From the NCBI RefSeq assembly GCF_002564005.1, contig NZ_PDJG01000001.1, positions 2,728,001-2,792,000 of the forward strand: a DNA stretch of 64,000 nucleotides. Reading direction: 5' to 3'. The notes under the pieces are model-generated. The model was not told the origin of the DNA, did not search any database, and saw only the letters and a program-made list of their open reading frames with translations. The DNA comes from Sanguibacter antarcticus. GTDB lineage: Bacteria; Actinomycetota; Actinomycetes; Actinomycetales; Cellulomonadaceae. The position numbers and the translations under genes were made by a program. Numbering within the stretch: position 1 is the stretch's first letter; each line of letters begins with the position of its first letter. Of this stretch, positions 24,523-32,706 are shown in pieces.

Positions 24523-25539
24523 GTGCCCATCAGCACCCAGGTCCAGCTCGTCTCCCGCCCGACCGGTTGGCCCACGGACGAGAACTTCCGCACCGTCCAG
24601 GTCGACCTCCCCGACCTCGCTGACGGTGAGGTTCGCGTCCGCAACGAGTTCATGTCCGTCGACCCGTACATGCGCGGCCGGATGAACGAGGGCCGCTCCT
24701 ACACGCCGCCGTTCCCCCTCGGCGAGACCATGACCGGCGCCGCGGTGGGCCGCGTCGTCGAGAGCCGCTCCGACACGCTCGCCGAAGGCGACCTCGTCCT
24801 GCACCAGTACGGATGGCGCGACATCGCCCAGGCCGAGGCAGCCCAGTTCCGCCCCGTGCAGCCCCTCGAGGGCATCTCCCCGTCCGCGTACCTCGGCACC
24901 CTCGGCATGACGGGCCTCACCGCCTACGCCGGTCTCCTCAAGGTCGCCAAGATGCAGCCGGGCGAGACCGTGTTCGTCTCCGGTGCCGCAGGCGCCGTCG
25001 GCACCGCCGTCGGCCAGATCGCACACCTCAAGGGTGCAGGCCGCGTCATCGGCAGCGCCGGGACCGACGAGAAGGTCGCCCTCCTCACGGAGCGGTACGG
25101 CTACGACGCCGCGTTCAACTACAAGAAGGGGCCTGTCCTCGAGCAGCTGCGCGCGGCAGCACCGGACGGCATCGACGTCTTCTTCGACAACGTCGGCGGC
25201 GACCACCTCGAGGCAGCCCTGGACTCGTTCAACGACGGCGGCCGCGCAGCGCTCTGCGGTGCGATCTCCCAGTACAACTCGACCGAGGCGACGCCCGGCC
25301 CGCGCAACATGACGAACCTCGTCACGCGCCGCCTCACCCTCGAAGGCTTCATCGTCGGGTTCCACGCCCAGCACATGCCCGAGTTCATCAGCGAGATGGG
25401 CCCGTGGCTCACGTCGGGCGACGTCGTGTCCGACGAGACCGTCGTCGACGGCCTGGAGAACTCTGTCGAGGCGTTCCTCGGCCTCATGCGCGGCGAGAAC
25501 ACCGGCAAGATGGTCGTCCGCATCGGCGCCGCCGGCTGA
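24523..25539 (+). CDS. NADP-dependent medium-chain reductase, alkenal/one oxidoreductase type
   Basis: 338 residues, GTG start set by GAAGGAG eight bases upstream. Medium-chain dehydrogenase/reductase without catalytic zinc: MSVDPYMRGRMNE near residue 47, a Rossmann motif VSGAAGAVGTAVGQIA near 155, FDNVGGDHLEAAL near 225. This is the leukotriene B4 12-hydroxydehydrogenase / alkenal double-bond reductase (YncB, CurA) group, which reduces carbon-carbon double bonds of alpha,beta-unsaturated carbonyls with NADPH. Its divergent TetR gene and palindromic operator point to induction by such reactive compounds. Followed by a very strong bidirectional stem-loop. Confidence 0.92.
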   Translation: MPISTQVQLVSRPTGWPTDENFRTVQVDLPDLADGEVRVRNEFMSVDPYMRGRMNEGRSYTPPFPLGETMTGAAVGRVVESRSDTLAEGDLVLHQYGWRDIAQAEAAQFRPVQPLEGISPSAYLGTLGMTGLTAYAGLLKVAKMQPGETVFVSGAAGAVGTAVGQIAHLKGAGRVIGSAGTDEKVALLTERYGYDAAFNYKKGPVLEQLRAAAPDGIDVFFDNVGGDHLEAALDSFNDGGRAALCGAISQYNSTEATPGPRNMTNLVTRRLTLEGFIVGFHAQHMPEFISEMGPWLTSGDVVSDETVVDGLENSVEAFLGLMRGENTGKMVVRIGAAG

Positions 25540-25565
25540 CCGGAACGGCTCCCCGACCCGCACGA

Positions 25566-25600
25566 GGACGGGCCGACCCGCACAGCGGGTCGGCCCGTCC
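25566..25600. terminator. Strong 16-bp stem-loop, bidirectional terminator
   Basis: Arm 25566-25581 and arm 25585-25600 pair perfectly (GGACGGGCCGACCCGC against its complement) with a 3-base loop. It lies between the stop of the reductase gene (25539) and the stop of the convergent sigma-glycosidase gene (25606), 6 bases from the latter. No T-tract, as is usual in high-GC actinobacteria. Confidence 0.88.
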
Positions 25601-25605
25601 TGCGC

Positions 25606-27567
25606 TCAGCCTGCGGCCTTGTACGCCAGCCCGGCCTCGGTCGGCGTGGTGGCGTCCCGGTAGAGGCCGAACTCGACGCTGTCCCCCACGGCGGGCAGAC
25701 CGAACCAGGCATAGCGCTCGACGAAGGCGCGCGACTCCATGCCCGTCGTCGAGCCCTCGATGAAGGCGGCAGCCTGGGCCCCGGTCGGGTACTTCGGGCT
25801 GCCGGAGAAGTTCATCAGGCCGTACTCGGTGATCCAGACGGGCAGCCCATAGCGCTCGTGCACGGCGTCGACGTAGCTGAGGAAGTGGCCGACCGATGCA
25901 TCGCTGAAGTCCGAGCCGTACCAGTGCAAGGTGATGAAGTCGACGCGCAGGTTGCGCTCGGCGGCGCCGGTCATGAAGGTGTCCAGCCATCCGCCGGGAG
26001 TGTCGCCGCCGTAGGCGACGGCCGGGCTGCCGAGGCGCATCCCCGTGCTCTCGAGCTGCGGCCACAGATCGAGCGCCTCCTCGACGCCCATGTTCGCCTG
26101 ACCGCCCATGTCCGGCTCGTTGAAGCCGAGCAGAACCGTTCCCTCGCTCGCCACCTGGGCGAGCGTCGCGGCATCGACGTCGTCCCTCCCCCAGATCATG
26201 GGGACGAACTCGACGTCCGCCGGGCCAGGCATCGTCGCGTTCGACGGTGACCAGTTGTAGTACCAGCCGGCACCGACGTCACCGAGCGCGCCCTCGATGC
26301 CGTCGAACTGCCAGGTGGCGACCCCCTTCTTCACCGAGAGCGTGGCGGGCAGGACGGCTGCCGCGGTCGGGCTCGTGGTCGTCGTCGGAGCCGGTGCCGG
26401 TGCCGGTGCCGGTGCCGGGGTGGGTGATGCTGTCGGTTCTGGCGCGGCTGGCTGGGAAGACGGGCTCGGTGTCGGATCGTCCGTCGTCGGGGTCGGAGCA
26501 GGCTGAGGCTTTCGGGACGCTTCAGAGAGGGAGGGCGTGGACACGGTGGTCGACCGCGCAGCAGTCGGGACGATGACCGGGGCGCTCGCCTCCTGATCGT
26601 TCTGATAGCCCACCGCGACCGCCCCGCCGCCCAGCACCATCCCGGTGACGAGCAGCGTGGTGAGCACCCGGCGGCCGGTCGTGATCCCTGCGACGAACGA
26701 CCTGCCGGTGATCACCGCGCCGGGTGCTGGGTGCGCCGTCCCGGTGCTCGCTGCCGTCCCGGTCTGCGCCGCTGCGACGGGGTCACCGCCGAGGTGAGCC
26801 AGCCCTGCGCTCACGGTCAGGCTCGGGGGCACGAGCGCCATGCCGCCGAGCAGCCGCTCGGCGGAGACGAGGCCCGACCAGGCGGGCGTGCACCGCTCGC
26901 ACTCGCGCGTGTGCCGGGCGATGCGCTTGCGCCACAGCGGGCTCGGGCTCCCGTCCCAGTGCGTCGTCGCGAGGATGAGATCAGGGCAACGAGGGCTGGT
27001 CGCCAGTGCGCGCACGACCACCCGGGATGTCTCCAGCTGCTCTTTCATCCGCTGGATACGGACGGCGGTGTGCTGGCGGTTGACTGCTGTCGTGGCGACG
27101 ATCTCGTCACGGGTCAGGTGACCCGAGGCCTCCAGCCACCAGAGCGCGAGCAGCTCGCGGGCCTCCTCGTCGAGCCAGCGGGTGGCCTCGGCAGTCTCTC
27201 GGCGCTGGCCCGACAGCTCCAGCCGGACGATCGCCAGGTCAGTGAAGTCTGACCCTGCCTGACGGACGTCGTCCGGCACCACCGCGCGCGGCGCGTCCCG
27301 GCGGGCTCGGTACCGCTCCCGCACCTGGCGCACGGTGATCGCGACCAACCAGGAGCGGAAGGACTCAGGTTCCTGCAGGTCGCCCAGGTTACGGACCACC
27401 CGCATCATCGTCTCCTGCACGACGTCGTCCACGTCGGCGTGCCCGTCCAGGGCCCGTCCGACGATCGTGTAGACGAGCGGCAGGTACTCGGTGACCAGTC
27501 GGTCGACGGCCTGTGGGTCGCCGGCGCGGGCAGCCACCACCGTGGCGGTATCAGGGTGGTTCACCAT
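25606..27567 (-). CDS. ECF sigma factor fused to zinc anti-sigma domain, one membrane helix and a GH128 glycosidase domain
   Basis: 653 residues from ATG 27567, preceded by GGAGAGG. Order of parts: sigma-2 region about 12-90 (DVDDVVQETMMRVVRN, FRSWLVAITVRQVRERY); sigma-4 region about 130-182 (EARELLALWW, RDEIVATTAVNRQHTAVRIQRM); a zinc anti-sigma-like segment with Cys194, His219, Cys223 and Cys226 (H-x3-C-x2-C); one transmembrane helix about 301-320; a Pro/Thr/Ala-rich wall-spanning linker about 330-405; a glycoside hydrolase domain about 415-653 with WYYNWSP, GFNEPD (Glu484, likely acid/base) and WITEYG (Glu581, likely nucleophile), the pattern of GH128 / Asl1-like beta-1,3-glucanases. The sigma part would be cytosolic and the glycosidase outside. 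I infer that glucan sensing outside controls release of the sigma region inside. Related ECF fusions are known in actinobacteria; the regulon here is not. Confidence 0.88.
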   Translation of the reverse strand: MVNHPDTATVVAARAGDPQAVDRLVTEYLPLVYTIVGRALDGHADVDDVVQETMMRVVRNLGDLQEPESFRSWLVAITVRQVRERYRARRDAPRAVVPDDVRQAGSDFTDLAIVRLELSGQRRETAEATRWLDEEARELLALWWLEASGHLTRDEIVATTAVNRQHTAVRIQRMKEQLETSRVVVRALATSPRCPDLILATTHWDGSPSPLWRKRIARHTRECERCTPAWSGLVSAERLLGGMALVPPSLTVSAGLAHLGGDPVAAAQTGTAASTGTAHPAPGAVITGRSFVAGITTGRRVLTTLLVTGMVLGGGAVAVGYQNDQEASAPVIVPTAARSTTVSTPSLSEASRKPQPAPTPTTDDPTPSPSSQPAAPEPTASPTPAPAPAPAPAPTTTTSPTAAAVLPATLSVKKGVATWQFDGIEGALGDVGAGWYYNWSPSNATMPGPADVEFVPMIWGRDDVDAATLAQVASEGTVLLGFNEPDMGGQANMGVEEALDLWPQLESTGMRLGSPAVAYGGDTPGGWLDTFMTGAAERNLRVDFITLHWYGSDFSDASVGHFLSYVDAVHERYGLPVWITEYGLMNFSGSPKYPTGAQAAAFIEGSTTGMESRAFVERYAWFGLPAVGDSVEFGLYRDATTPTEAGLAYKAAG

Positions 27568-27675
27568 GAACGTGTGGACCTCTCCATCGGGTTTCGGACA
27601 GTCAGCTACGGCTGCCCAGCGGGCAGCCACATGACAGGAGACGGGCGCGGAACCCTCCGATAACGAAAACTTGCC

Positions 27676-28260
27676 TCACGTCTGCTGCCCCCGCGGCTCT
27701 GGCCCGTCGGCATCTGCATCGGCATCGTCGGCCGTGCGGTCGACGAGGCTCAGCTGCAGCAGCGTCGTACCCAACCATCGGTCGTGCTTGCGCCCGACGT
27801 CCTCGAGGCGCCCGACCGTGCGGAATCCGAGGCGGGTGTGGAGGGCGAGCGACGCGGTGGTCTCCGCGTCGGCGATGACGGAGACGACCTCGCGCGCCCC
27901 CGCTGCCCGCGCGAGGTCGAGGACCTCCGCGAGGAGCCGGGTACCCACGCCGCGGCCGGTCGCCGCAGCATCGAGATAGATGGTGTCCTCGACCGTGTAC
28001 CGGTAGGCCGGTCGGACCCGCCACGGACCCACGTAGGCGAAGCCCACGACACCGCCGACCTCGCCAGGCGACGGGTCGGTGATCTCGGCCACGAGGAACG
28101 GCCACCCTGCCGCGACGATCGACACGACCTTCTCCGCCCACAGCGCCTCGCCGGGCGGCACGGTCTCGAACGTCGCGGTCGTCGTCCGCACGTGGTGGTC
28201 GTAGATGCGTGCCATCGCCGGGACGTCGTCGGACATCGCGGCACGGAGTACGACTGTCAT
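27676..28260 (-). CDS. GNAT acetyltransferase, phosphinothricin acetyltransferase-like
   Basis: 194 residues from the ATG beginning MTVVLRAAMSDDVPAMARIYDHHV. The GNAT fold is clear; the IYDHHV...ATFETVPP N-terminus, YVGPWRVRPAYRYTVEDTIYLDAAATGRGVGTRLL (acetyl-CoA loop about residues 75-110) and HTRLGFRTVGRLEDVGRKHDRWLGTTLLQL are characteristic of the PAT/bar-like group, which N-acetylates phosphinothricin, methionine sulfoximine or related compounds. The actual substrate is not shown. The C-terminus carries an acidic Asp-Ala repeat (DDADADADG). Transcribed towards the sigma-glycosidase gene, with 108 bases between. Confidence 0.9.
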   Translation of the reverse strand: MTVVLRAAMSDDVPAMARIYDHHVRTTTATFETVPPGEALWAEKVVSIVAAGWPFLVAEITDPSPGEVGGVVGFAYVGPWRVRPAYRYTVEDTIYLDAAATGRGVGTRLLAEVLDLARAAGAREVVSVIADAETTASLALHTRLGFRTVGRLEDVGRKHDRWLGTTLLQLSLVDRTADDADADADGPEPRGQQT

Positions 28261-28465
28261 GCTCGGACGATAGTCGGACTCCGCCGTGGCGCGCGCGGGC
28301 CGGGGTGAAGATCTCTCCCGCGCACCCATCCGGACCGCAGCCCGCTCCGAACCTCCCGTGACAGACGCACACCACGCGCCACGACGGAGGACCGCACCAT
28401 GAAGACGTCAGACCCGCCGAGCCGCTCGGCTCGTCGCCCCTCGTTCCGCACGGCAGAATGGCCCG

Positions 28466-29065
28466 ATGACCTCGACCGGACCACGTGCTCCTAGCGCGCC
28501 GACGGACCGCGACGAGCGGGCCCGACGGCTCGCCGGTCTCGTGAGCCAGGTCGCCACCGGCGACCGCGCAGCCTTTGAATCCCTCTACGACGAGACGTCA
28601 CCGCTGGTGCACGGCACCGCGCTCCGGGTCCTGCGGGACCCAGACCTCGCTGCCGAGCTCACGCAGGACGTCATGGTCGAGGTGTGGCGCACCGCGCCCC
28701 GCTTCGACGCAGGACGCGGGAGCGTCGCCGCCTGGATCGCGACGATGGCTCACCGCCGGGCTGTCGACCGCGTGCGGTCGGTGCAGTCGCAACGAACCCG
28801 GGACGACCTCGTGGGAGTCCGGGACTACAGCAGGCCGTACGACGATGTCGCCGAGACGGTCGAGCACAACGAAGAGCGCGACCGGGTGACCGACTGCCTG
28901 GGATCGCTCACCGATCTCCAGCGGGAGGCAGTCATGAGCGCGTACTACGGAGGACTCACCTATCGTGAGGTCGCTGACAGCGCTGGCGTGGCCCTCCCGA
29001 CCGTGAAGTCCCGCATCCGTGACGGGCTCAACCGGCTCCGCGACTGCTTGGGGGTGGACCTGTGA
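28466..29065 (+). CDS. sigK: ECF RNA polymerase sigma factor, SigK type
   Basis: 199 residues, ATG start. Sigma-2 region about 25-95 (AAFESLYDETSPLVHGTALRVLRDPDLAAELTQDVMVEVWRTAPRFD), sigma-4 about 135-190 (DLQREAVMSAYYGGLTYREVADSAGVALPTVKSRIRDGLNRLRDCL). The sequence and its pairing with an RskA-type anti-sigma factor identify SigK, an ECF factor controlling, in mycobacteria, secreted antigens and redox response. Its TGA overlaps the anti-sigma GTG by 4 bases, which ensures balanced expression. The 205 bases upstream carry both its promoter and that of the divergent acetyltransferase. Confidence 0.9.
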   Translation: MTSTGPRAPSAPTDRDERARRLAGLVSQVATGDRAAFESLYDETSPLVHGTALRVLRDPDLAAELTQDVMVEVWRTAPRFDAGRGSVAAWIATMAHRRAVDRVRSVQSQRTRDDLVGVRDYSRPYDDVAETVEHNEERDRVTDCLGSLTDLQREAVMSAYYGGLTYREVADSAGVALPTVKSRIRDGLNRLRDCLGVDL

Positions 29066-29841
29066 ACAACGACGACCTGCACGACGACGTCCGCGACCTT
29101 CTCGCGCCGTGGGCCCTCGATGCGGTCGACGACGTCGAGCGCGCCACCGTCGAGCGCGCCCTGCGGGACGATCCGGCCCTCGCGGCGGAGGCGCGGTCCC
29201 TCCGGGAGACGACAGCTTTGCTCGCTGCCTCGGGCTCCGTCGCGGCACCCGACCGGCTCCGCACGTCCGTGCTCGACCGGATCGCCACCACGCCGCAGAT
29301 GGGTGGGGCGGCACAGATCGGTGGGGTGACGCAGATCGGTGGGGTGACGCAGATCGGTGCTCGAGGCAGGTCTGGCACCGCGCGGGCGTCCCGCCCGCGT
29401 CCGGCCGCTCGGTGGCTGGCCGTCGCTGCCGCGTTCCTCGTGTCTGTCGCGGTGCCGACCGGGATCGCCGTCCAGCAGGCACAGCGTGCGGACCGGGTCC
29501 AGCTGCAGGCCGACGCTGTCGCGGACGTCCTCGCTCAGCCCGACGCACAGATCGTCCAGGCCGACGTGTCCGGTGGCGGGCGCGCGGTGGCTGTCGTCGC
29601 TGCCGACGCTGCCGTGTTCACGGCTGCGGACCTGCCCGACCTCGACGACGGGGACTACCAGCTCTGGGTCGTCGCGGACGGCGCACCGGTCTCGGCCGGG
29701 GTCCTGGCGCTCACCGAGGGGACGGCTGTGGCCCGCGTGGCGTCGATGCCCCAGGGGTCGGTGCTCGCGCTGACGGTCGAGCCTGTCGGAGGCTCTGAGC
29801 AGCCGACGACGGACCCGGTCGTCGTCCTCGCCGCCGGCTGA
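29062..29841 (+). CDS. rskA: Anti-sigma-K factor RskA-like
   Basis: 259 residues, GTG start overlapping the sigK stop. Residues 1-60 form the cytosolic sigma-binding domain (LLAPWALDAVDDVERATVERALRDD, typical RskA); a single transmembrane helix lies about 115-137 (WLAVAAAFLVSVAVPTGIAV); the rest is extracytoplasmic and ends in the RskA domain (DDGDYQLWVVADG, MPQGSVLALTVEP). It holds SigK at the membrane until regulated proteolysis. Between the cytosolic domain and the helix is a small in-frame tandem repeat (QIGGVTQIGGVTQIG) coded by an 18-bp unit at about 29303-29358, likely length-variable. Confidence 0.9.
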   Translation: MNNDDLHDDVRDLLAPWALDAVDDVERATVERALRDDPALAAEARSLRETTALLAASGSVAAPDRLRTSVLDRIATTPQMGGAAQIGGVTQIGGVTQIGARGRSGTARASRPRPAARWLAVAAAFLVSVAVPTGIAVQQAQRADRVQLQADAVADVLAQPDAQIVQADVSGGGRAVAVVAADAAVFTAADLPDLDDGDYQLWVVADGAPVSAGVLALTEGTAVARVASMPQGSVLALTVEPVGGSEQPTTDPVVVLAAG

Positions 29842-29865
29842 GCGCGCCGCACGGTCACGGACGAC

Positions 29866-29896
29866 GCGCGGGCGGGATCGTGAATCCCGCCCGCGC
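29866..29896. terminator. 13-bp stem-loop between rskA and methyltransferase gene
   Basis: GCGCGGGCGGGAT (29866-29878) and ATCCCGCCCGCGC (29884-29896) pair perfectly around the loop CGTGA. It lies between two convergent genes and should terminate from both sides. Confidence 0.85.
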
Positions 29897-29913
29897 TCGG
29901 CTCGTCGAGAGGC

Positions 29914-30543
29914 TCAGACCTTCCGACGCGCGTGGACGACCGTGTCGTTGATCGCGTGCTCCGCGCCCTCGTGGACGACGGTCCTCCCTGGAGAGGTGTT
30001 CGCGAGGACGTCCCAGGCGTCGGGGTCGAGCGACGCGACGATGTCCGCTCCTGCCCAGAAGGAGTCCGCGTCGAAGTGGCCGCGCACCGGGGTCTCGCGG
30101 TCGGAGAGGTTGTGCCCGACGACGAGCAGGCTCCCGCCCGGCGCCACCGAGGCGGCGAGCCGTGCAAAGAGCGGGATCCGGAGCGCGCTGGGCAGGTGCA
30201 TGAACTGGGCTGAGACGAGGTCGTAGATCCCCTCGCCCGGCTCCCAGTCCGTGACGTCGGCCTGTTCCCAGCTGATCCGTGCTGCGACGTCGTCGCCGGC
30301 CTGCGCGGCGTGCTCGGCGCTCCGTGCGAGCGCGACCTGGGAGTGGTCGACCGCGGTGACCTCCCAGCCTGCGGCGGCGAGCCAGATCGCGTCGGCGCCC
30401 TCACCGCTGCCGACGTCGAGCGCCTTTCCGGGCGTGAGGTCGATCGCTCCGCTCACGAGGTGTGGGTTGGGCTTGCCGCTCCAGATCGCGGCGGACGAGC
30501 TGTAGCGCTCGTCCCAGAATGCTGCATCGTGCACCTGGCTCAC
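29914..30543 (-). CDS. Class I SAM-dependent methyltransferase
   Basis: 209 residues, GTG start. Methyltransferase-25/11-type fold: HDAAFWDERYSSSAAIWSGKPNP N-terminus, motif I ALDVGSGEGADAIWLA near residue 42, motif II TAVDHSQVAL near 63, and VAPGGSLLVVGHN near 135. The WDERY...WSG.PN start is typical of tellurite/thiopurine-like or small-molecule methyltransferases. It overlaps by 4 bases (GTGA) the stop of the flavin reductase-like gene upstream, so both are one operon. Substrate unknown. Confidence 0.9.
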   Translation of the reverse strand: MSQVHDAAFWDERYSSSAAIWSGKPNPHLVSGAIDLTPGKALDVGSGEGADAIWLAAAGWEVTAVDHSQVALARSAEHAAQAGDDVAARISWEQADVTDWEPGEGIYDLVSAQFMHLPSALRIPLFARLAASVAPGGSLLVVGHNLSDRETPVRGHFDADSFWAGADIVASLDPDAWDVLANTSPGRTVVHEGAEHAINDTVVHARRKV

Positions 30544-31586
30544 AGTCCGTGCCTCCTGTTCCCGAGCACACGCTCGGAGTTGCGCGCTTCTGCCGCGGCC
30601 GAGAACGGTTCTCGGCGATCTGCGACGGCATGCTCAGTGTCCTCTGCGACGAGGTCTGCGTTGATCGAGGCTCCCGCGACGAGACCTCCGGCTGCTGCGA
30701 CGACGACCTGCGCAGCGAGATCCGTGACGTTGCCGGCGACCCACACGCCAGGCACCTCGGTGGTCCCGGCTGCACCGGCCTGGATGTGCTCGCCTATCCC
30801 GGAGGGGTGCGGGACGGGAACGATGCCGAGCTGCGCGAGGAGCGTCGAGCGCGCACGCAGGAGCGGGGCCACGACGACGGCTCGGACGGGGATCACCGTG
30901 CCCGAGGCAAGCCGCACGCCGGCGATGTGGTCCTCGGTCACGTCGAGGCCTGCGACCTGTCCGTCGACGACCGCGATCCCGCGTGCAGCGAGCTGCTCCC
31001 ACTGGTCGTCCGAGGGCTCGAAGGCGTCGTCGAGGAACAGGGTGAGATCGGCGGTCCACTGCCGGAAGAGCAGGACCTGGTGCATGGCCACCGGGCTCGA
31101 GGCGATGATCCCGACAGGTTGGTCACGGACTTCCCACCCGTGGCAGTAGGGGCAGTGCAGGACGTCGCGCCCCCACCTCTCGGCGACCCCGGGGACGGCG
31201 GGGAGCTCGTCGACGAGGCCTGTCGTGACGAGCAGCCTGCGCGCGCCGACCGTGCGGCCGTCCGCAAGAGCGACGACGAAGCGGCTGCCGGACCTGTATG
31301 CACCGACGACCTCTCCGTCGACGACGGTGCCACCGTAGGACTCCACCTCGGCGCGGCCGATCGCCAGGAGCTCGCCCGGTGGTGTCCCGTCGCGGGACAG
31401 GAAGCCGTGGACGCCTGCCGCTGGGGCGTTGCGCGGTGCTCCGGTGTCGACGACGAGCACGGAGCGACGCGCACTGGCGAGGACGAGCGCACCGTTGAGC
31501 CCGGCTGCTCCGCCGCCGACGACGAGGACGTCGACGGTGCTCGGAAGACCGGTGCGGTGCGGGACTGCAGTAGTGCTGTGGGTCAT
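30540..31586 (-). CDS. Thioredoxin reductase-like FAD/NAD(P) oxidoreductase
   Basis: 348 residues from the ATG beginning MTHSTTAVPHRTG. FAD motif VLVVGGGAAGLNGALVLA near residue 20, a redox CPYCHG motif near 150 (the CxxC disulfide of thioredoxin-reductase-type enzymes), NAD(P) site VGIIASSPVA, and the C-terminal FAD site GVWVAGNVTDLAAQVVVAAAGG. Enzymes of this type with a coupled methyltransferase are often seen next to XRE-cupin regulators; substrate not known. It is the first gene of a two-gene operon and divergent from an XRE-cupin regulator, whose likely operator lies between. Confidence 0.9.
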   Translation of the reverse strand: MTHSTTAVPHRTGLPSTVDVLVVGGGAAGLNGALVLASARRSVLVVDTGAPRNAPAAGVHGFLSRDGTPPGELLAIGRAEVESYGGTVVDGEVVGAYRSGSRFVVALADGRTVGARRLLVTTGLVDELPAVPGVAERWGRDVLHCPYCHGWEVRDQPVGIIASSPVAMHQVLLFRQWTADLTLFLDDAFEPSDDQWEQLAARGIAVVDGQVAGLDVTEDHIAGVRLASGTVIPVRAVVVAPLLRARSTLLAQLGIVPVPHPSGIGEHIQAGAAGTTEVPGVWVAGNVTDLAAQVVVAAAGGLVAGASINADLVAEDTEHAVADRREPFSAAAEARNSERVLGNRRHGL

Positions 31587-31643
31587 GGGACCACCTCCAT
31601 GACGACCTTGCACCAGACTTCGCCAAAGCAGCAAGAATATTTG

Positions 31644-31661
31644 CCAGAACAGCAATTCTGG
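31644..31661. promoter_or_regulatory. AT-rich dyad upstream of the XRE-cupin regulator
   Basis: CCAGAA (31644-31649), 6 bases, then TTCTGG (31656-31661). Just left of it GCAAGAATATTTGC (31631-31644) is a second near-palindrome with core AATATT. This short AT-rich patch in GC-rich DNA lies between the divergent oxidoreductase and regulator genes and is the natural place for promoters and an autoregulatory operator. Confidence 0.55.
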
Positions 31662-31676
31662 GTGCATGCTCGAGTG

Positions 31677-32267
31677 ATGGAAGACCTCGATGACGTCATC
31701 ACGGCCGTCGGCCCCCGTCTGCGCGCCCTGCGGGCCCAGCGTGAGGTCACCCTCGCCGAGCTCTCGGCGACGACAGGAATCTCGGTGAGCACCCTCTCGC
31801 GTCTGGAGTCCGGCCAGCGACGACCGAACCTCGAGCTGTTGCTGCCCCTCGCCCGGGCGTACGAGGTACCGCTCGACGAGCTCGTCGGCGCCCCGCACAC
31901 GGGCGACCCGCGGGTCCACATGCGTCCGGTGTCGACGGCTCACGGCGCGACGATCATCCCGCTCACGCGTCGCGCCGGCGGCGTCCAGGCGTACAAGCAC
32001 ATCATCCCCGGCACCCCGCCCGACGCCGTGCCGACGCCGAAGACGCACGAGGGCTACGAGTGGGTCTACGTGCTCGACGGGCGACTCAGGCTCGTCCTCG
32101 GCGACCAAGACCTCATCCTGGTCCCTGGCGAGGCGGCCGAGTTCGACACCCGAGCCCCGCACTGGTTCGGCAGCGCCGACTCCCAGCCGGTCGAGATGCT
32201 CAGCCTCTTCGGCCGCCAGGGCGAGCGAGCCCACGTCCGCGCTCGCTCGGTGCCGCAGGGCTCATGA
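31677..32267 (+). CDS. XRE-family regulator with C-terminal cupin domain
   Basis: 196 residues from ATG 31677; GTG codons at 31662 and 31674 are alternative starts. Helix-turn-helix about residues 12-66 (RLRALRAQREVTLAELSATTGISVSTLSRLESGQRRPN), cupin about 105-185 (HEGYEWVYVLDGRLRLVLGDQDLILVPGEAAEFD, then APHWFG). Such regulators sense a small ligand through the cupin and control the neighbouring enzyme genes. It is divergent from the oxidoreductase-methyltransferase operon, which is its likely target. A much longer in-frame reading frame extends upstream across the oxidoreductase gene but is an antisense artefact. Confidence 0.9.
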   Translation: MEDLDDVITAVGPRLRALRAQREVTLAELSATTGISVSTLSRLESGQRRPNLELLLPLARAYEVPLDELVGAPHTGDPRVHMRPVSTAHGATIIPLTRRAGGVQAYKHIIPGTPPDAVPTPKTHEGYEWVYVLDGRLRLVLGDQDLILVPGEAAEFDTRAPHWFGSADSQPVEMLSLFGRQGERAHVRARSVPQGS

Positions 32268-32278
32268 CATAGCAGACG

Positions 32279-32692
32279 TCAGGGCGTGCGGTGGCGCAGC
32301 CACCATGCCGTGACATATGAGACGACGGCTGCGCCGAGAAAGACACCGACCGCGAGGAACAGCGCCCCCGCACCCCAGAGTCCGGACGAGTCCTGCGGTG
32401 CGGACGTGATGACGAACCCGGCGGTGAGACCGGCTGCGGTCGCGAGAGCGACGAGCGCGGTGCCGAGGCGCAGGGCTGTTCCGACGACGACGAGCGAGAC
32501 GATCGTCAGCACAGCACCGAGCCCTTGCCACGTCTCGTAGGGGCCGGACGTGTTTCCGGATGCGTCGACCTGGTACGTGGTGTCCCACCCGAACCACCCG
32601 AACCAGGTCGCGGCTGAGAGGAGCGCGAGCAGCAGGAGGCGCCCTCTGTGCCGACGGGCTGGTCGTGGGGCGTCGTCGCGATCAATGGTCAT
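32279..32692 (-). CDS. Four-helix membrane protein, unknown; cut off from its operon by IS481
   Basis: 137 residues, ATG start. Basic N-terminus (PARRHRGR) and four transmembrane segments (LLLLALLSAATWFGWFGW, GLGAVLTIVSLVVVGTAL, ALVALATAAGLTAGFVIT, AGALFLAVGVFLGAAVVSYVTAWW). No family recognised. Its start is 8 bases from the left target-site copy of the IS481 element. If the element and one target copy are removed, the mmcQ stop TAG is followed after 9 bases by this ATG, so it was the third gene of a GNAT-mmcQ-membrane protein operon. It now depends on read-through or on outward transcription from the element. Confidence 0.72.
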   Translation of the reverse strand: MTIDRDDAPRPARRHRGRLLLLALLSAATWFGWFGWDTTYQVDASGNTSGPYETWQGLGAVLTIVSLVVVGTALRLGTALVALATAAGLTAGFVITSAPQDSSGLWGAGALFLAVGVFLGAAVVSYVTAWWLRHRTP

Positions 32693-32706
32693 GGCGGCAC
32701 TCTAGG

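Noticed and set aside
30462..31676. N-terminal extension of the XRE-cupin protein across the oxidoreductase gene
   Set aside because: The extension is antisense to an oxidoreductase with intact FAD and CxxC motifs; the regulator starts properly at 31677.
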